Shown: positions 1 through 15,141, counted from the first letter of the stretch. The stretch: 64,000 nucleotides of DNA from Schistosoma mansoni (GCF_000237925.1 NW_017386057.1:248001-312000), one strand, 5' to 3'. A program made the numbers and translations. Notes: generated by a model not told the origin, from the letters alone.

Positions 1-2123
1 TATATATGTTGCGTCAAATATCAATATTAATTAATTGGTAAGAACAAGGTCGGTGAGCTTTAAGAACTAGATACGTGCAATATTAAGCGCCTTAATTTCG
101 AAAACCGGTGTTTTATTATCAGTCGTAAAATCCCCAAATAACCTGATATAAACAGATTCCGAAAGTTTGTAGAAAATGTTTACAAAACTAAAGAAACAAA
201 ACGAACCTTGTATTTTTGAGGGCATAATTCTCACAAAGATTAGGGACATGATAAACCAGCTGTCTATCGTTCTTCGGTTTTAAATAACCATTTAACTAGA
301 ACCGCGTTTATATATCTTAGGATACTTTCAATCACTTCAGGCGGAAAACAAAAGGTTTTTGGGGAATTTCTTATGAAATAATATTAAGTGGACTATTAGT
401 TATGAAAATTATACAAAATATATCCAAATTACCGATATATGGTGCGAGTGTACTTCATACGACCCTGACTGTTTAAAAATTCAAGAATGTGATCCAACGC
501 AGGTAAATGACGGGAAATAATGCAGATTAGACACCACCTAGGGATAAGGAAACAGTAAAACCCTCGTCAAAAAGGTTGATCAATAAAAACAGGTAATTTA
601 ATAATGGGATGATGAAACATACCAGAAAAGCAATAAAAAATTTATTAAAACGAATATTTTCTTTACCACAGAGTTATTTACAATCATTTATTTTAAAGAA
701 TCATTTAGACTAACAGTGAGAGTCAATCAGGAAATGAAGGTTATTATTGGAGGCGCGGAAAGATATTAAATAATTTATGTTACGTTTCTTAAATTTTCTA
801 CATTAAAAACTACTCTTAGAAATTAAGAAAAAGCAAGTCTTCCTTCTATGACTTGTGAGTAATTTAGTAGAAAAACGAGAAAGATTTGATCAACTTTATA
901 GGAAAATATTGTCTCCATTTAAAATATAACTCTATAATTACTTTACTTATCGTCCACTGAGAATGTAGCTATTACGTATTTGCAACTATGAAAAAAAGGA
1001 AGGGATAACTCAACAACTGATTGTTTGTTAGAAACTCTTGACCCAAAACGTTTTTTTTAATTTCGCCTTATTCTAACAAACGTATCTTTAAATTTTCTTT
1101 ACCAAACACAAAATAATCGATATCGTATTCATTGAAATATCAACTAACTAATATTTAAGTGCTTCCAAGTTTTTAGTCGTGGTCTGGCTTAAATCGACTC
1201 ATAAATCCAACAATTAATATCTAAGCGCTTAAAATGTCCTCTGAAAAACTAGGTGAATAAGATTAACAAATCTTCTATCAATAAAACACACTGTAAAAGC
1301 TGCCTGACATCAGGGTAGCAATGTTAGCTAGCCTAAAAGACAGTAATCACAAAGTACTCGCACCCGGTTAACGGGTAGTACTCCTAAACTGATGAGTGTA
1401 ACGATGTGTCATTCTTATTCTCAAGAGCAAAGTAAATGCAAAACCATATTACCAACCCTTGATATTTGACTATTGAACCAACAAAGGCCTCCAAGAAGCC
1501 TAGAAAAACAGATGCTAATGACACTGGGTACTGTAAATTAAGGATCTTATGGTATTTATTTAACCTCCATCAAACCTAGCAATTATATTTCACTCCCAAG
1601 TGTCAAATGAGGAAAGAAATTGACTCGAAATGAATAGCTAAGTAGTATCACCAGCAAAACAGAGAATACGAATTATCCATTCAATAAAACACTTTGTTAT
1701 ATGTAAACAAAAGGAAGGAAAACATGTTTGTATTTGTTTGTTCTTATGATTTCACAAGTTGTCAGAGTTAATATGAGCAAAGTCAAGCTTTGGTTCTGCT
1801 TATGTTATCAATAACGATAAAGTTACTTTTTCTCTTCATAGTGCCCAATACTTAGTAGACTATGGATATAGTAGCATTCATGTTTCTACAACTTTATAAC
1901 TATTTGGTTGATGAAGAACAATTATGGTATATGTTTATTTAGCTGAAAAATCATTTCCAACCATGTATTAGGTGAAATAAGCTATCACTATGAAAGTACA
2001 TATTCCAGTAATTCGTTGTACGATAAATTATCTTATGGCTAAACACACAGAAAAAACATTTGCGAAAACTATAAAATAAAACAGTAATAAACATTAACCG
2101 TTACATTTGAAAAAATTGCTTAC
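1..2123. other. No gene recognised; presumed LTA4H intron or 3' region
   Basis: AT-rich. The LTA4H exon ending at 2124 needs a downstream exon starting with one base and coding a segment like human RWLRLC...GRMKF; I could not find it here. Short open frames lack any family resemblance. Confidence 0.5.
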
Positions 2124-5100
2124 TGTACTCGTATCTCAGCATTTTTCTGTTTAGATAGCTGTAATAGCTCATCAATTTTGCATAAATTATTAACATTTAA
2201 TGGTTCAGAGTCAACAACGTGGCGTAAAGTTAATTCACGTTGTACATGTGACATTTTATTCCATAGTCGAGTCAAACTTTTCATTTCAGTAACATTTGAA
2301 CAAAGATCAGATGAAGTAAGTAATTTTTGCATACTATCACATTCTGAAAGTAACTCGTCAGCATCGAACCTTATGAGACAGTAAATTACAAGAATTAAAC
2401 AAAATATTTCAATCTGTTACAGTATGTTCAATAAGAACTTGATGGTTGAAGGATGAAAATTTAGAAATGATTGTGCAACAGTATTATATACATATTAAAG
2501 GTCATATTAGAACATGATGAGAATTGTGCGAGTTTAGCAAATTGATATTAAATAACATAATTCAAACATAAGTATATACGTCAAGAGATTAAATCGAAAC
2601 AAACCATACACATTGGTGAACAATGACACTGAAACTCACAATCAAGAATATTCATCAAACTATTAACAAGTATGACAATCAGGATAATACATAGCACCGG
2701 TGCGACATCACATAGGTTACTAAGAAGCTAGTGCAAAGCATAGGGGAGAAGTAACCCCTACCATATGGCTGTAAGAAATGACAATGTGAAGGTATTTGGT
2801 TGGAGCAGTATGTAAAGCACGTGAGTGGATCTCTTCGTTGGATCATCGTTACAATCCCTGACTTGGTTGTGCAAGTTAGTTGATTAATAGACTTAAAAAG
2901 TGGAATCTTATGAGACAGCTTAGTTTCCATTTTTGCAAAACAGATATTGATTAATATAAAACTAAGAAAACATCCTTTTACCACTGTATCTGTATACAAA
3001 TTTCATTGTTAGACATAAAATACATATTTATTGTTTAGACATTTTGTTTGACTGAATTAGTCTTCATTTTGTAAATTAATTACATATGTAATCGGTAATT
3101 TCTATGATCGGGATATTTATAAACAAAATATGGCTTTGAGACAAAACAGTCTCATTTTTTAAAATTCACACTTTACTTTGTTTATGAATTTAAATGTACT
3201 TTTTACATTAAACATAACTAGGAAACGATGTTATGTTTCTAACGGTTTGGCCAACTATTAATTTGTTGAATAACAGTGAGATAGAAACGAATAAGTTTTA
3301 AAGGTATATACAATTTACGAAACTTTAACTACCCACATAATGTATGCGTTTCAGAGTGTTTAAGTGAATCATAAGCTGATTTGAAATGTGCAGTTATTTT
3401 TTCATAATTTTTGTGCTTCAGTCGACTAGCTCTCTACTATTCCTGTTACGTCAATAAAAAAACATCTAATTTTTGGGTTTCTATTCAGACAAATTATCAA
3501 CAAAACCATTATTGATAGAAACAGTAGTAAAGGATCAGAGATGGGTTATCACCACTGAAACTTATTACCACTTGAACTGCTCTTGTGGGGACAGTTAAAT
3601 AGGTCACATTTAATAAGTCTTATTTCGGCACAGTTGCAAACCCGTACTGATATGGACGATGAAAGTTATTAAATCAACAAATGGCAGTACTCCTTTCATC
3701 TGGTAAATAATGAACATCGCATCACAGCAAATGGAAACTGCCTTAGTTTAACACCAGATTTCGAATAATTTACTAAAGTGCATAACCAGATTACGGCCCC
3801 TCTATACAGCGGAATCACGTAACGAAACCTGATCCATACCTAAAATGACATATTCGCTCTGTTTGCTCACTTCCATCATGGGATTATTTTATTGACCATC
3901 GATTGGTTAGCTTGGCTGCATATTCTGGAATCTAAACTATTTGGAAAACTCTAAGCATTATAAGAAAACTAAAACGATTTTCCAGTAACTTAAGTAACGA
4001 AAATTTGAGGTTTGTTGATGTCAGTAATATTAACCAGATAAGTTATTCCAATATCTTTACTAGAATTATTCGATAAATAGCTAAAGATAGACTGACGTCG
4101 AAAAGGGAAGTTCTTGTGGCATCTTTTAACATTTCGGTCACAGATATCTGCTCACCTGCTTGGAGTCAGCTGCATAACATATACGTTTAGCCTAGCTTTA
4201 GTGAGTCTTGTGAAAATGAACTGTGTGAACAATGTTGGGTCACTAATAATCATGACCCATACGTCACATAGAGTCAAGTCATTACATGAATGGAATTCAG
4301 GAGAATTTTTTGGCAAACCTAGTAATAAAATTTGTAGAACCCTCTGCATATATCAGCTAAACTGCCCAAAGTGTTTACGGTATATTAACAGTGATCGTTT
4401 ATTGAAGTCGGAACAGAATGATTATAGTAAGATAAAGGTTCAGGAGAAGAAAGAACGAAAGATATAACTCTGAGACAGAGTTCCACTTGGTATGGTAAAT
4501 AGGTAATAAGTCACAATTATCGCATAGGGGTTAATTATAATAGCTGGCTTCACAAAGGGTTTTAAGTGAAGTGGGTATAAACTCATTGAATAATTAACAG
4601 AAACTTGAGTCTCTGAACTTATGAGCCATAAATGGACAACGAACAATAAAAACTATTACTTTCGGTTGTATGTAATAATGAAAAAATTGTTTTAAAAGTA
4701 TATAAATATGTGATCTGGGAAGTTATGGTGAAAACGTGTGTAAAATATGGTAAAAAACGTTTACAGATGAGTTATGGACCATCTTACTTTGGTATCCATG
4801 GGGGCAAACCTGGACTACGCATCCAAGTATCCAACTGATGTTTCGGGTTAAGTACATCGGAACCTAGTTGACTTGTTAAAAATTCCAACCAAGTATTTGA
4901 ATTAAGTGATTGTCCAGAAAACTGTTTCACATAAGCTTTTAACCAATTAAGCATAGATTCTAGATAAGGTTTGCACAAAAAATGGTTTTTTTCAACATTT
5001 TCGTACTGTAAAGAAATTGCTCATTACATAAAGCCTGTTTCAATGTATAAAATACCATTATCTAACCAATTAAAGTGAATTTGATTGACAACGTTTACAT

Positions 5101-8100
5101 CATTGTAAAAAGGGATAATAAGCTCTGAAATGGTTAAAGACATTTCAGAGAAGAAATATTATTTTTCGGTATTATTTCCGAGAGATACAGAATCATATTA
5201 ATAATATCAAATAGATAACTAAACTATTAGTAAAAGGATAACATCACATTAACAGAATATCTGAGAGGAAAGCAATAGATTATTTTTTAAAGTAAAAGGA
5301 TGTTGCGCAATAATCTGGAAGGCAATAAATAGAAACAACACAAAAAAAAGATTCAATTCTGGAAGGCGAAAAACTTACAATAAGAGTGAAATATGAGAGT
5401 ACGATTTGTAATTATGAACAAGGCGCTAATAGATAAAAATGAAAAATAAAGAGAAACTTTTACAACAGTTACATTCCTAGGGTACTCTTCAATGAGGGGG
5501 TATGCATTAGAACAAGCATCAAAGGAGTGGATATCAATAAAAGGGAGTATCAGTAAACATGAATTACACAAGAGCGAGCATAGAAAAGGCGATTTAATAA
5601 TCCAATAATGTAATGATTACATCGAATGGTAACAAAAATTTGGCTTACCTTTTCCATATAAAGTCTCTAAGTAGTAGAGTAAAAGAGATCCCTTTTCATA
5701 GGGAATTCGACTATAAGCTTCGTCTGGATCAATTCCTTTTAAGTCTACGATCAGCTTTGTCATTGGATCTGATGGGCCAAGTCTTTTGACCTGTTAATTT
5801 TGAATAACCAAATAAGTCAGATTTCAGTTGTTAGTTATTTCTAATCTAACTACTAAATGCAAACAGTGTAAGTCAATAACTTACTGTGCATCTGTGTCAA
5901 TTATAGTCAACTAACTTAATGATATATTAGCTTAAACTCGTAACTCAATAATTAAAATTTGTAAAAGCCACTAAGCTACAGACCCATCAAAAGTTATTAG
6001 CGTATATAAAAACTTTGTGTTTCCTAACTTCACATGTGCACTTGACAACCGCGAAAGGGAGCGAAGTGCACTAGTGCACATATGTTCAAAGATTCTCCTT
6101 GAGCTTTATGATGAGTAGTTTAGAACAAACAATCAGTACCTGCATTAAGAGTTTATCAAAAACCTACCCACCAACTTCAATCTAGCCCTCTTCAAGTATA
6201 TTAAATGATTAACACGCTCATCTATTTCAGTTTCAGTAGTTAAATTACACGTTGATAAGGATGCACCAAGAAACAGCATTTGCATTTGGAAGGTGTGAAA
6301 TGCATTAGGGTCCTGAATTCGCACGTAATGTACAAAAGATGGGATGCTGTTGCCTATTCGTTTAAAAGAACTGTACCTTCTGGATACTTTATGTTTATCC
6401 AGGTGCATATTATCAGTTCATAAAGTAGGGGGAGAGAACAACACGCGTAAATATGTCTAAAAATAAGGATATCCTCAAAAAGACATATTTGTCTTATACA
6501 TCTTGATCCTTTGATAAATTTAAATAGAACGAGAACAATATTTGCAGAACAAAATGAATTCAATAAATTTTAAGACTTCTGATCAGCTACAGATGGCTTA
6601 AATCTACGACAAATATATTATTATGAAAGGTGTCATTACATACTATAATCAATGCAATTTAGTTCGAAACGACTTAAGAAACAAGAGGAACCAACATGTT
6701 TAACATAATAGTTAAGATTGATTAGTATATTTGTGCTGAAGAAAAATCATAAAAAGGGGAGAAGGAGGGGTAAAGTTGTAAGTGATAATAACGAGATAAT
6801 GTAACTGACAAGCGTTAAAATAATATAACTACCTTACGTATTTATTTTGGTCATAAAAAAACTAATAGATCTTGATTACCTACATAATTACAGATGTTCT
6901 TACTAAAAATCAATAACTTATTTCCATAGATAGAGTTAAACGCTACATTCAAATTGGGAAACGTAGCAATTTAATAGCATTGATGTATCTAAGTAAACAA
7001 GCGTAAGTTTGTATATTCGGTTTTAAGAAGGTTTGGCTACCAAGACGGAGGACGGTACAGAGGGGTACAAACCCCTGCACTAGTGGCTAAAAGTTACTGA
7101 CCTTAACCACTGAACCGCAGCTTTGCTTAGCTAGAATGAACCACATATTAGAATCCAATTGTTTTGTAGTTTAATAGACCAGTCCCACATTACAGGTAGG
7201 AATTAAAGACAGCACAGACCAAAAAAGACAACAGTACATATTCTGGTGGCATAAAGTTTGGTGTGAAATTAAAACTCCACGGTCACCTAAACTGAAAATT
7301 CTTAACCTAGCTAGAAAACGAACTGAATATGGACTACTGAATTGTTCTATCCAACTCTATAAAGCTCTAGCAGAAGAGAATTTCCGTAGGTGAGATTTCT
7401 AAAAAATTTGATTTTGCAAAGTAGGGTTTGCCTTTTATACGAGGCTTTTTACAGATAATGAAAATCCGTAGGAGATGAGGGGATGAGGATTAACTTTACA
7501 ATCGTCCTTCAATTATCTATTTTGACGATAAAGAGGTAAATTCACATTAGGTTATAATAGGCTTGAAAAACGCTTTAAGGATGCCAAACGATTGGATTTA
7601 TTAGTGAGAATTGTCTATATATAAACCCACCACATTGGCTGCTTTTGGTTTTAAGTTTTTTAGTAGATCTAGCTAACATGACAATCTTAAGAAAGGAAGT
7701 TTGCAGTAATTATAGCTCACTTAGGTCACAGAAACATTCACGACCGATTTACCCCCACAACGGAGAAAGCTAAGGTTACAAATAGATGAAAATGATCTCC
7801 AAGTGTTGCACAGGTATTATTTGGTAATAACGACTGGTTCCTCATTATCCTCCAGTAAAATTTACTACCTAATGATTGCAATAAAGATATCTGCCAAAGA
7901 ATACCTCATTAAACAAACAAAACGAAAGAAAATGACGAAACAATAGCTTTGATGATTTCATTAATGAAATTTGTGAGCTGTGAAACAAAAAGCAAGACAA
8001 TGGAAACAAAAACATCCAATCAATGATCTAAATAAAGTTGGTAAAAGAAATTTAGTGTTTAAGGATCGCTAAAGTAATATTACTTGCTATATAGAATGAA

Positions 8101-11100
8101 GTGGTAAATAAATGACCTCGTTTAATTCATGAGGTTTAGTTAAATGAATAGACTTTACTTCTTCCAGCAGTTCCTTGTAACCTAAACTTAAATGAAGATG
8201 CCTCATATGCGACCCATGAATGCGTTCTTCAATTAAGCGTTCCAAATACACAGTATGTCCTTCGTTTAACCAAAAATCCTCCCAACTTGAATTTGTTACT
8301 AAATTACCAGTCCATGAATGAGCGATCTCATGAGCGATTACATTAGCTAATGATCGATCACCAGCCTGAAATATATAAGTCCCAAAGGAATGATGTATTA
8401 AACATAAAGAAAATACAAAGAATCGATACTAAAATAAATGTATAAGTGTAGCATATGAATTAGCACAAAACAAGAAAAATTAGCCCCATTACTACAATCA
8501 AATCTGAATATAACAGTGATGCCATTTGGAGGGGAACCACGCTTTTTAAAGGTAACGATTTCCGCAGGTAAACAAAAAATATATCCTTATGAATAGATCC
8601 TTTTAGTTATAACTCTATATTAATAACGATTTTTACTGATAAGTGGGGTAGAGAAAACATAAAAATAGACTGCTATTTTCATTTTCTAAAACAACATATG
8701 TCATCATCTCACAGCAACTTCCAAGCCGATAAATTAGAAGTGTTCGCCAAGTCCATCCCTTAATCAAAAAGTTATTACTAAAATTACTATAGACATAACT
8801 ACAGGTTCAATTCTACGATTTCCACATAAATCTGTATTTCTAACATTATTTTATTTATTTAAACACATAAATATTGGTACAAGGAAGCACCAGATACATA
8901 TGCGCCTCACAAATCTCATGCGATTTGTGTGAGGGCTGTGATACTGCCCAGGTGCCCAAACTGAAGCAGGTGGTTTTCTTAGGGGACCACACCCGGAGCC
9001 TTTGACCGGAAGATCTGATCCACAAGGCAGTGGAGCATCGTGAGGAGATGCAGTCCCATGGTAGCCGGTGATCAACGATTGATTTGTACGCCATTTGTTT
9101 CCTCAGGATACTGGGGCCCATGTGCACCATTGGTTTGGAATCAGGGTTTTCCAACTCCCCTAGGTGGACTAGCCCTGTCCACCAACCCGGTTAAAGCGCC
9201 GGACATTCGCTTTTCGTCCTCTCAATTTCGTAAACAACAGTAATGCCACGAGAAGGCAGTGAGTAGGACTTCCCTGGCAGAGGCTATATATTCGCTGGCC
9301 ATGTGAGAGCATTTCGAGAGGGAGAGCGGACTCTCCCCACTCTCGGCCGTACCAGGGCATTTGGGGGCCAGGTGAGTTTCGTTTAAATCTTGAAAAAGTA
9401 AATTGCACTACTGGAGATTATTTTTCCAAAATTATACATTACTATACAGGTTTAACATGAATCGTACCATGACGTAACAACAATCAATACCTTTTCCAAA
9501 TGTCCTCCATCAAACCATTATTGTGCAACTTCACCTTATCCACACTGGGGTTTATAGAAGCTTCCACATATCCTCAGTGACTAATCTTTTTGTGTATTCA
9601 AAGACTGCCAATAGTGATGTTTTACAAACAGCCTCAAAATGACTAAATCAAAATATAGCAAAACTAGATAAAGTATGGCATGTGCAGACCCTTTTGTTCA
9701 AATTTTTATGATCTATGGTTGGAAACAAGGCCAGAAAACAATGATATTGATATGATTGTATTCACAAGGCATCTTTCATTACCTTTTATAAGTCTATTAC
9801 TCTATTCAATTTGTTGGTAGTTTATTTGTGTCATTTAAATTATTTTGATCGTTGCTTTTTTAGTCAACTTTGGTAAGTGTGACTGTCTCACTAATGTGAC
9901 GGGTTTAGTGTTTCTTATATTGACAGTTATAATTAGGTAAAAACTGGTTTACTTCAGAGTTACGTGGTATCAGAAAGATATACAGCCAGTAGAGTTTGTG
10001 TACTTAAATTAAGCAAGTTTGTTCGAAACATGAATATTTATATGCTCATACTTTTCCATGCCATTTTTTGACTTTCCAAGTGACTATCCAAGTTGTTTTT
10101 AAAGGATATCTGACGATTGGATAGAAATTTTATCTTTACTATCCACTACTTAATAATTACCACGTATTATTACATATTCCTAGGATAAATCATAGCCGGT
10201 CAAAGCACAATTGGAGAGTTAGTTTATCGAAATGACAAATTTCTAAAATGTAATTAAAAAAACCAGCTTGTAGTATGAACCAACATAAAATTTGCATCCA
10301 ATAACAGAACACATACCAATAAGGTTGGTGAAACAAATGTTAAACATGGATTTTCCATCCCACCATAAGGGAATGTTGGTGGTAGCACCAAGATATCATA
10401 TATATCCCACACATAAGGTCCACAAATATTTTCAGCTGCCAAAATCATTTGTTCTGTTTCACTGAATTCATAAGCTGCTTTATCAACTATACTGGGTTCA
10501 GCCCATACAGACGAACGTGGACCAATTTTTCTACAAAACACAATTTAGAAATATTACAAGGATTAACTCTCCTCAAAGGCTAAAAGAAAAAATAATGTAC
10601 TGTGGATTACCATAAGATAATCCAAACTAAGGTTGGTGGTAATATACAGAAACTGTTTGTACACAGGCTATTTAGAGATTAAATAGTATTTCGAAAACCA
10701 TTAACAGTTATTTGGATGAAATGATAACATAAAACTAATCTGTGTTCGGTCTAAATAGATTTACGCAGGCGGTGTTCGTGATATAATACTGAAATAACAT
10801 GTAAAAAGGTGGACTAAACTGATTTAATTACTCTTACAAGTACTAAACGATGATAAAGATACACGAGATAATGTTAGAATTGCAACCGCAGTACATTCGT
10901 AGTAATTTTTAAACGCGTTGCTTCATATAACCAAGAATGAAGTAATGCAATGAGCATAGACTTCCATGTTATGTAGCAGTGAGCTTACCTGCTAGCTAGA
11001 TCTCCACAAGCAATAGCGATCAGATAGCTGGGGATTGGAACACTCTGTTTGAAATGGTAAGTAAGATGTTTATCGTCAGTCAAAAGTGGCTCCGCAATTC

Positions 11101-14100
11101 GTTTGGCACCCATGATGACAACGGTTTCCTTTGGAGCAGTTACCTTTTATCAAAGACATATTTCAGCAAAAGGAACTCGTTAATTAAGTGTCTATTTGTA
11201 TGAAATTGAATCCTGATACAACAATATCATTATGACAAAAATGATGTAACTGTACCTCGCAAAAGATGTAATTTATTTTTGAAGGTCAAAATCGACTTCA
11301 ACAGAACTAGAGGAAAGTGAGAATTTCAAACTTCGCGTAAAATAAATTCGCTTTACTTGTTTAAATATTAAAACTTAATAACTAAGCTCGAGCCCATATA
11401 TCAGACTTTGAAATTTATTCACTGTACTAACCATCAGGCCAAACTACAGTATATGGAACAGGAATTGACCTGTGGTATCTGGACTTTTTAAATCAGAATA
11501 ATTATCAGGTTGAAAACTTCTAAGTATGAGAAAAGATCTTCATAATTTCAGAGCTTATGTGATTTGGAAATAAATATTGATAATATGTTCTGAAGAAATA
11601 TATCCGACACTTCTAGCACTCATTTTTTGGTTCAAATCATAAAAATTAACCAGCATTAACATAATACAACACCATTTATTCATGAATACTTGTATTTAAG
11701 TAATGGACAGTAGTTACAACCTGCAACATTTTAATATTTAAAATACGGATGAAACTATAAAATTTATCATATAAATGAATGGGTAGTTTTAGGTGTAAAT
11801 ATTTTGGAAACATTTACAAATAAAATTAGGAGTTAAAATGAGATAACTAGAAACACGACCAAAACATCTAGACGTTTTAGAATTCTATACATGAAAAATT
11901 AAATGATGTATAAGTTATGGCTGATAAATAAACGAATTAGTATATACTGAGTAAATATATTATATGATCTTCCCTACTGCGAAAAATCATAAATTACCAA
12001 GAAAGCAATAAATGATATAGTTGGTGTGTTTTTGGTGTTTTTTACATAAGATTTGTTACACTTTCGGAAGCGTTCTTCATTTGATGTATATATTCTCACT
12101 TAAGAATGTATTCCACTAGTTATTCTATACTCAATATTTCCCTGATTTTAAATAGGCTATTTTAAGTGACGTTGAAGGAAAGGTTATCTGGTATTAGAAT
12201 GAAGCACTCACCCTAAAATGATAAGTTTAAATCAACACTATCAATTAAAAATACCACAACTCACACTGAACCTTTTTTAAGGCGTATAAAACTAAAGCAG
12301 GTCCTAAAAAGATTACAAAGTTAACAACAAAAGGCTAAAATTTTCGAATTCGGTAGAAAAATACGGAAATATCACATGAAAATCACAAGTGATTTAAAGA
12401 TAAAAGAGTAGTTTGTACACGAAAACGATTCACAGATCAGCTAATGTAGTAAACATCTATCGCGTAAGCCGTGATAAGTTGTTGACGGCCAAGTTTGAAT
12501 TCATAACTTTACTGAAAACTGAAAATTATGACACCAAAACCTAGTTAAGGATGCGTTATCTACTTTACCTTAGCTTCGAAAGGAAACTTTGAAGTTGGAG
12601 TATCCTGACAAGGTAGAAGACTACGAGCATGAATAGCTTGACATTGACTGAACATGAACGGTTGACGGCGATCAGCAGTAAGCTGTGGTCCTAGCCATTG
12701 GAGAGCAGAAGAATCTGGAGAAGTTTCGTAATCGATTTTGACATCGTACCTATGAGAAACAGAACAAATTGAGTCAGATCGAAGACTCCCACATACATGA
12801 GAAATAAGAGTAGTACTTCAAACAAGGTTTAAGTTATTTACGAAAACAGTACAACCCACAAATCACGTAGAAGCTTTTACACTAAGCTACCAGCTTCACG
12901 CACAGTAAAGACGGTAAATTTTCCTAGCTTGTATGTCACACTTGTTTTCACAAGTAACAATAGACCCGTTTTAATCTCTTGTTTTTCGGTTACGGTGGAA
13001 TAACCAGTATTTTGGTCACCGCGGTTGATTTTGCACTTGCAATGAGTTTGATAGGTATTTCAGTGAAAGGTCGTTAAGTAATCTCTCTTTACTTCTTTGT
13101 ACGATAGATGGGCTGGCGATATGGCTTCGCTTTTTAGGATACGGTTGGTTCGCATACAACTAAGCTTAAGAGTTACAGGATCGTTGCGATTAAAACTAAG
13201 GAAAGTTAGTTCCCAAAAACTTGAAGCACTAGGTTTCTCTTACTGAATTTATTGGTGTACCTGTAAATAGCAGTTTATTTAATTTCTTTTCTGACGCGAA
13301 TTCTATGCCAAAATATAAACTAGCAAAAAATTTATAACAGACAACAAAATAAGCTACAAACTACTAATTCTAGATTTATTCCGGATTTATTTTTACCTGT
13401 TTGAGGCTGTATTTGGTATTATTTCCAAGCAAGATCCAAAAGCTTGGACGGTAATGGGTTTTAAATGCCATTTCACTGGTTCCGAATTTACGTGCACGGA
13501 ATGAATCTTTAGGTCCCTTGTATCAAGAAGCTGAAATTTCGAAACACAAAAACTCAACTCAATACTAACACAACACATTTTAAGGGATCTAAATTCATCA
13601 AAGAAAATTGGTGTTATTTTGTTGTTATTCGAAATAAAACCACGAGAAAGGGGGAGAAAGAACAGTTCTTTGTGGTAGAACACACTTTCCTTCGGGTACG
13701 ATTTACTATTCCCTTCCAGAGAAGTAAGAACATAGTCAATAAGTTATTAGGCTGTTAGTGTTAGCTATGAAAAATTCGCATACTAATAGTGGTCTTGGAA
13801 AACAGGTAAAGGTAGAAGTATAACCTAGAAATGAGCATAAAACATACCTTCCACCATTTTTCAAACTGAATGCTACATTATGATGGAGCACAAAAGCAGG
13901 ATCCAAGAGACTTTTTTTGTATTTTTGAGCGAACCGATACGGATCAATATGCTTCTTTAAACCCAGCCAATTATAATTGTCATTTACTTTACATCACGAT
14001 TTTACAACCTCTGATTTTAAGCTCTTTTTACAGTCAGTGAACAAGGCTTAACACATGTAGTGACAGTAACGTATTGATAAGTAGTGCCAGAATTGTTTGG

Positions 14101-14666
14101 ACCTTGTGGGATAGTCAACAGACGAATGTCAGTAGCAGATACATGCACAACAACGTCTATCAGTATAATTTGTATTATCGCTGAGAATTATTTTATGAAA
14201 TTAGGTCTGAATTTATAACAGAACAAACACTAGATCATAAAACGTAGAGTTATTAAGCACGCTGGAAGAAATACCCAATACTCGGAGCATAATATTCGCA
14301 CCATAAATGGCTAAAAATAGAATTTAAAGACAACTCAGGGGAGATCGTTTTGAATCATAAACAGATAGATAACCTAATAAACTTGCTTTTCCTGACATAA
14401 GTCTGAGAGTCAATCAGAGAATGGTGAGTCTGTTTGCTTTAAATAAACATTTTAGAACTTTTGACAAATAGATATTATTCATAAATAATTTAGAAGATAC
14501 ATACAATGTTTGGATTAAGGTTATCTGGGCAGACTTTTTCCAAGAAGATATTGACTGAACCACTGATGGTTTGTGTGCTAAAATTTATTTTCCAATCAAT
14601 TTCCAATTTATCCGTTGTATAAATGCTTGGATCAGAATAAGAAGAATGATCCCGAGTATTTGCCAT
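2124..14666 (-). CDS. LTA4H: Leukotriene A4 hydrolase family M1 aminopeptidase (3' end missing)
   Basis: Zinc metallopeptidase of family M1; animal homologues are cytosolic and act as aminopeptidase and epoxide hydrolase (LTA4 to LTB4). Exons on the minus strand with matching phases: 14666-14505, 13530-13397, 12749-12569, 11143-10989, 10530-10317, 8365-8159, 5790-5649, 4959-4788, 2369-2124, giving about 538 residues against 611 in human. The start is the ATG opening [13 protein letters not shown]; an in-frame upstream ATG lies in unconserved sequence. Visible motifs: PYGGMENP near residues 265-272, zinc site HEIAHSW (H294, E295, H298) with E317 in WLNEGH, and [10 protein letters not shown] (tyrosines 377 and 382), each one residue off human numbering. 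Exon 6 has two in-frame donors: GTAAAG at 8158 matches the human length; GTCATT at 8116 would add 14 residues. The last exon, about 70 residues with the substrate-carboxylate-binding Arg/Lys region, was not found. Family assignment is very secure; LTB4 synthesis is not shown by sequence. Confidence 0.95.
7030..7126 (-). repeat. tRNA-derived SINE head remnant
   Basis: Minus strand reads GCGGTTCAGTGGTTAAGG (A-box-like), then about 35 nt later GGGTTTGTACCCC (B-box-like). No hammerhead core can be seen. Lies in the LTA4H intron between exons 6 and 7. Confidence 0.45.
8847..9370 (-). repeat. 0.53-kb interspersed retroposon, copy 1
   Basis: On the minus strand it starts GGCCCCCAAATGCCCTGG and ends in an AT-rich tail (TTTAAATAAATAAAATA), the shape of a retroposed sequence. 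GC content is well above the surroundings. It differs from copy 2 by one base inside the body (9291-region CGCTGG against CTCTGG) apart from tail length. It sits in an LTA4H intron in the same orientation as the gene. No clear target-site duplication. The roughly 100-codon frames in it are not recognisable proteins. It could be the 3' end of a longer non-LTR element or an independent SINE-like family. Confidence 0.75.
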
Positions 14667-15141
14667 TCTAGAAACTAAAATGTAAAACTGTATGACCGGG
14701 GTATAAATACGTAATTCTACTATAAGATGAATGTGAAAACTAAGTACGTTCGAAAAACTAGACATATACTACTAGGGAATCGCTTTGTTGAAGAACTCAA
14801 GCAGTTTTGGAATTTACACGAATATTAAACTTGCTAATAAGTACGTACATAGAAAATAGAACAGCAATAAACATAATCAGTCATAAACAATGTAAGACAA
14901 AGAAAATGCATCTGTATAAGTTGTCACACATCATAACACTGATCATATTCATAAAAGATGGACCAAACTAATGGTAACACATATGGAAGGGAATATAACT
15001 AGGCACTGCCCTTTCTTAATCCTTTCTCTTGTATTTAGATTCCTATTACAATTTGAATAAGTCCCTCTCCTTTTCTTCTTATCTTGTTAACTTCTTACCA
15101 CTCATACTGTGAAGTATAGGAACGTGGGCCGAGAATCATTT

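Noticed and set aside
6068-6081. 14-bp palindrome GTGCACTAGTGCAC
   Set aside because: Short enough to arise by chance and not linked to any other feature.
6145-6563. Two overlapping minus frames in the LTA4H intron as extra exons
   Set aside because: Exon phases on both sides already join correctly and the frames do not resemble the M1 family.
8855-9154. 99-codon frame repeated identically at 25321-25620
   Set aside because: It lies inside the 0.53-kb retroposon; identity reflects recent copying, and the protein has no recognisable domain.
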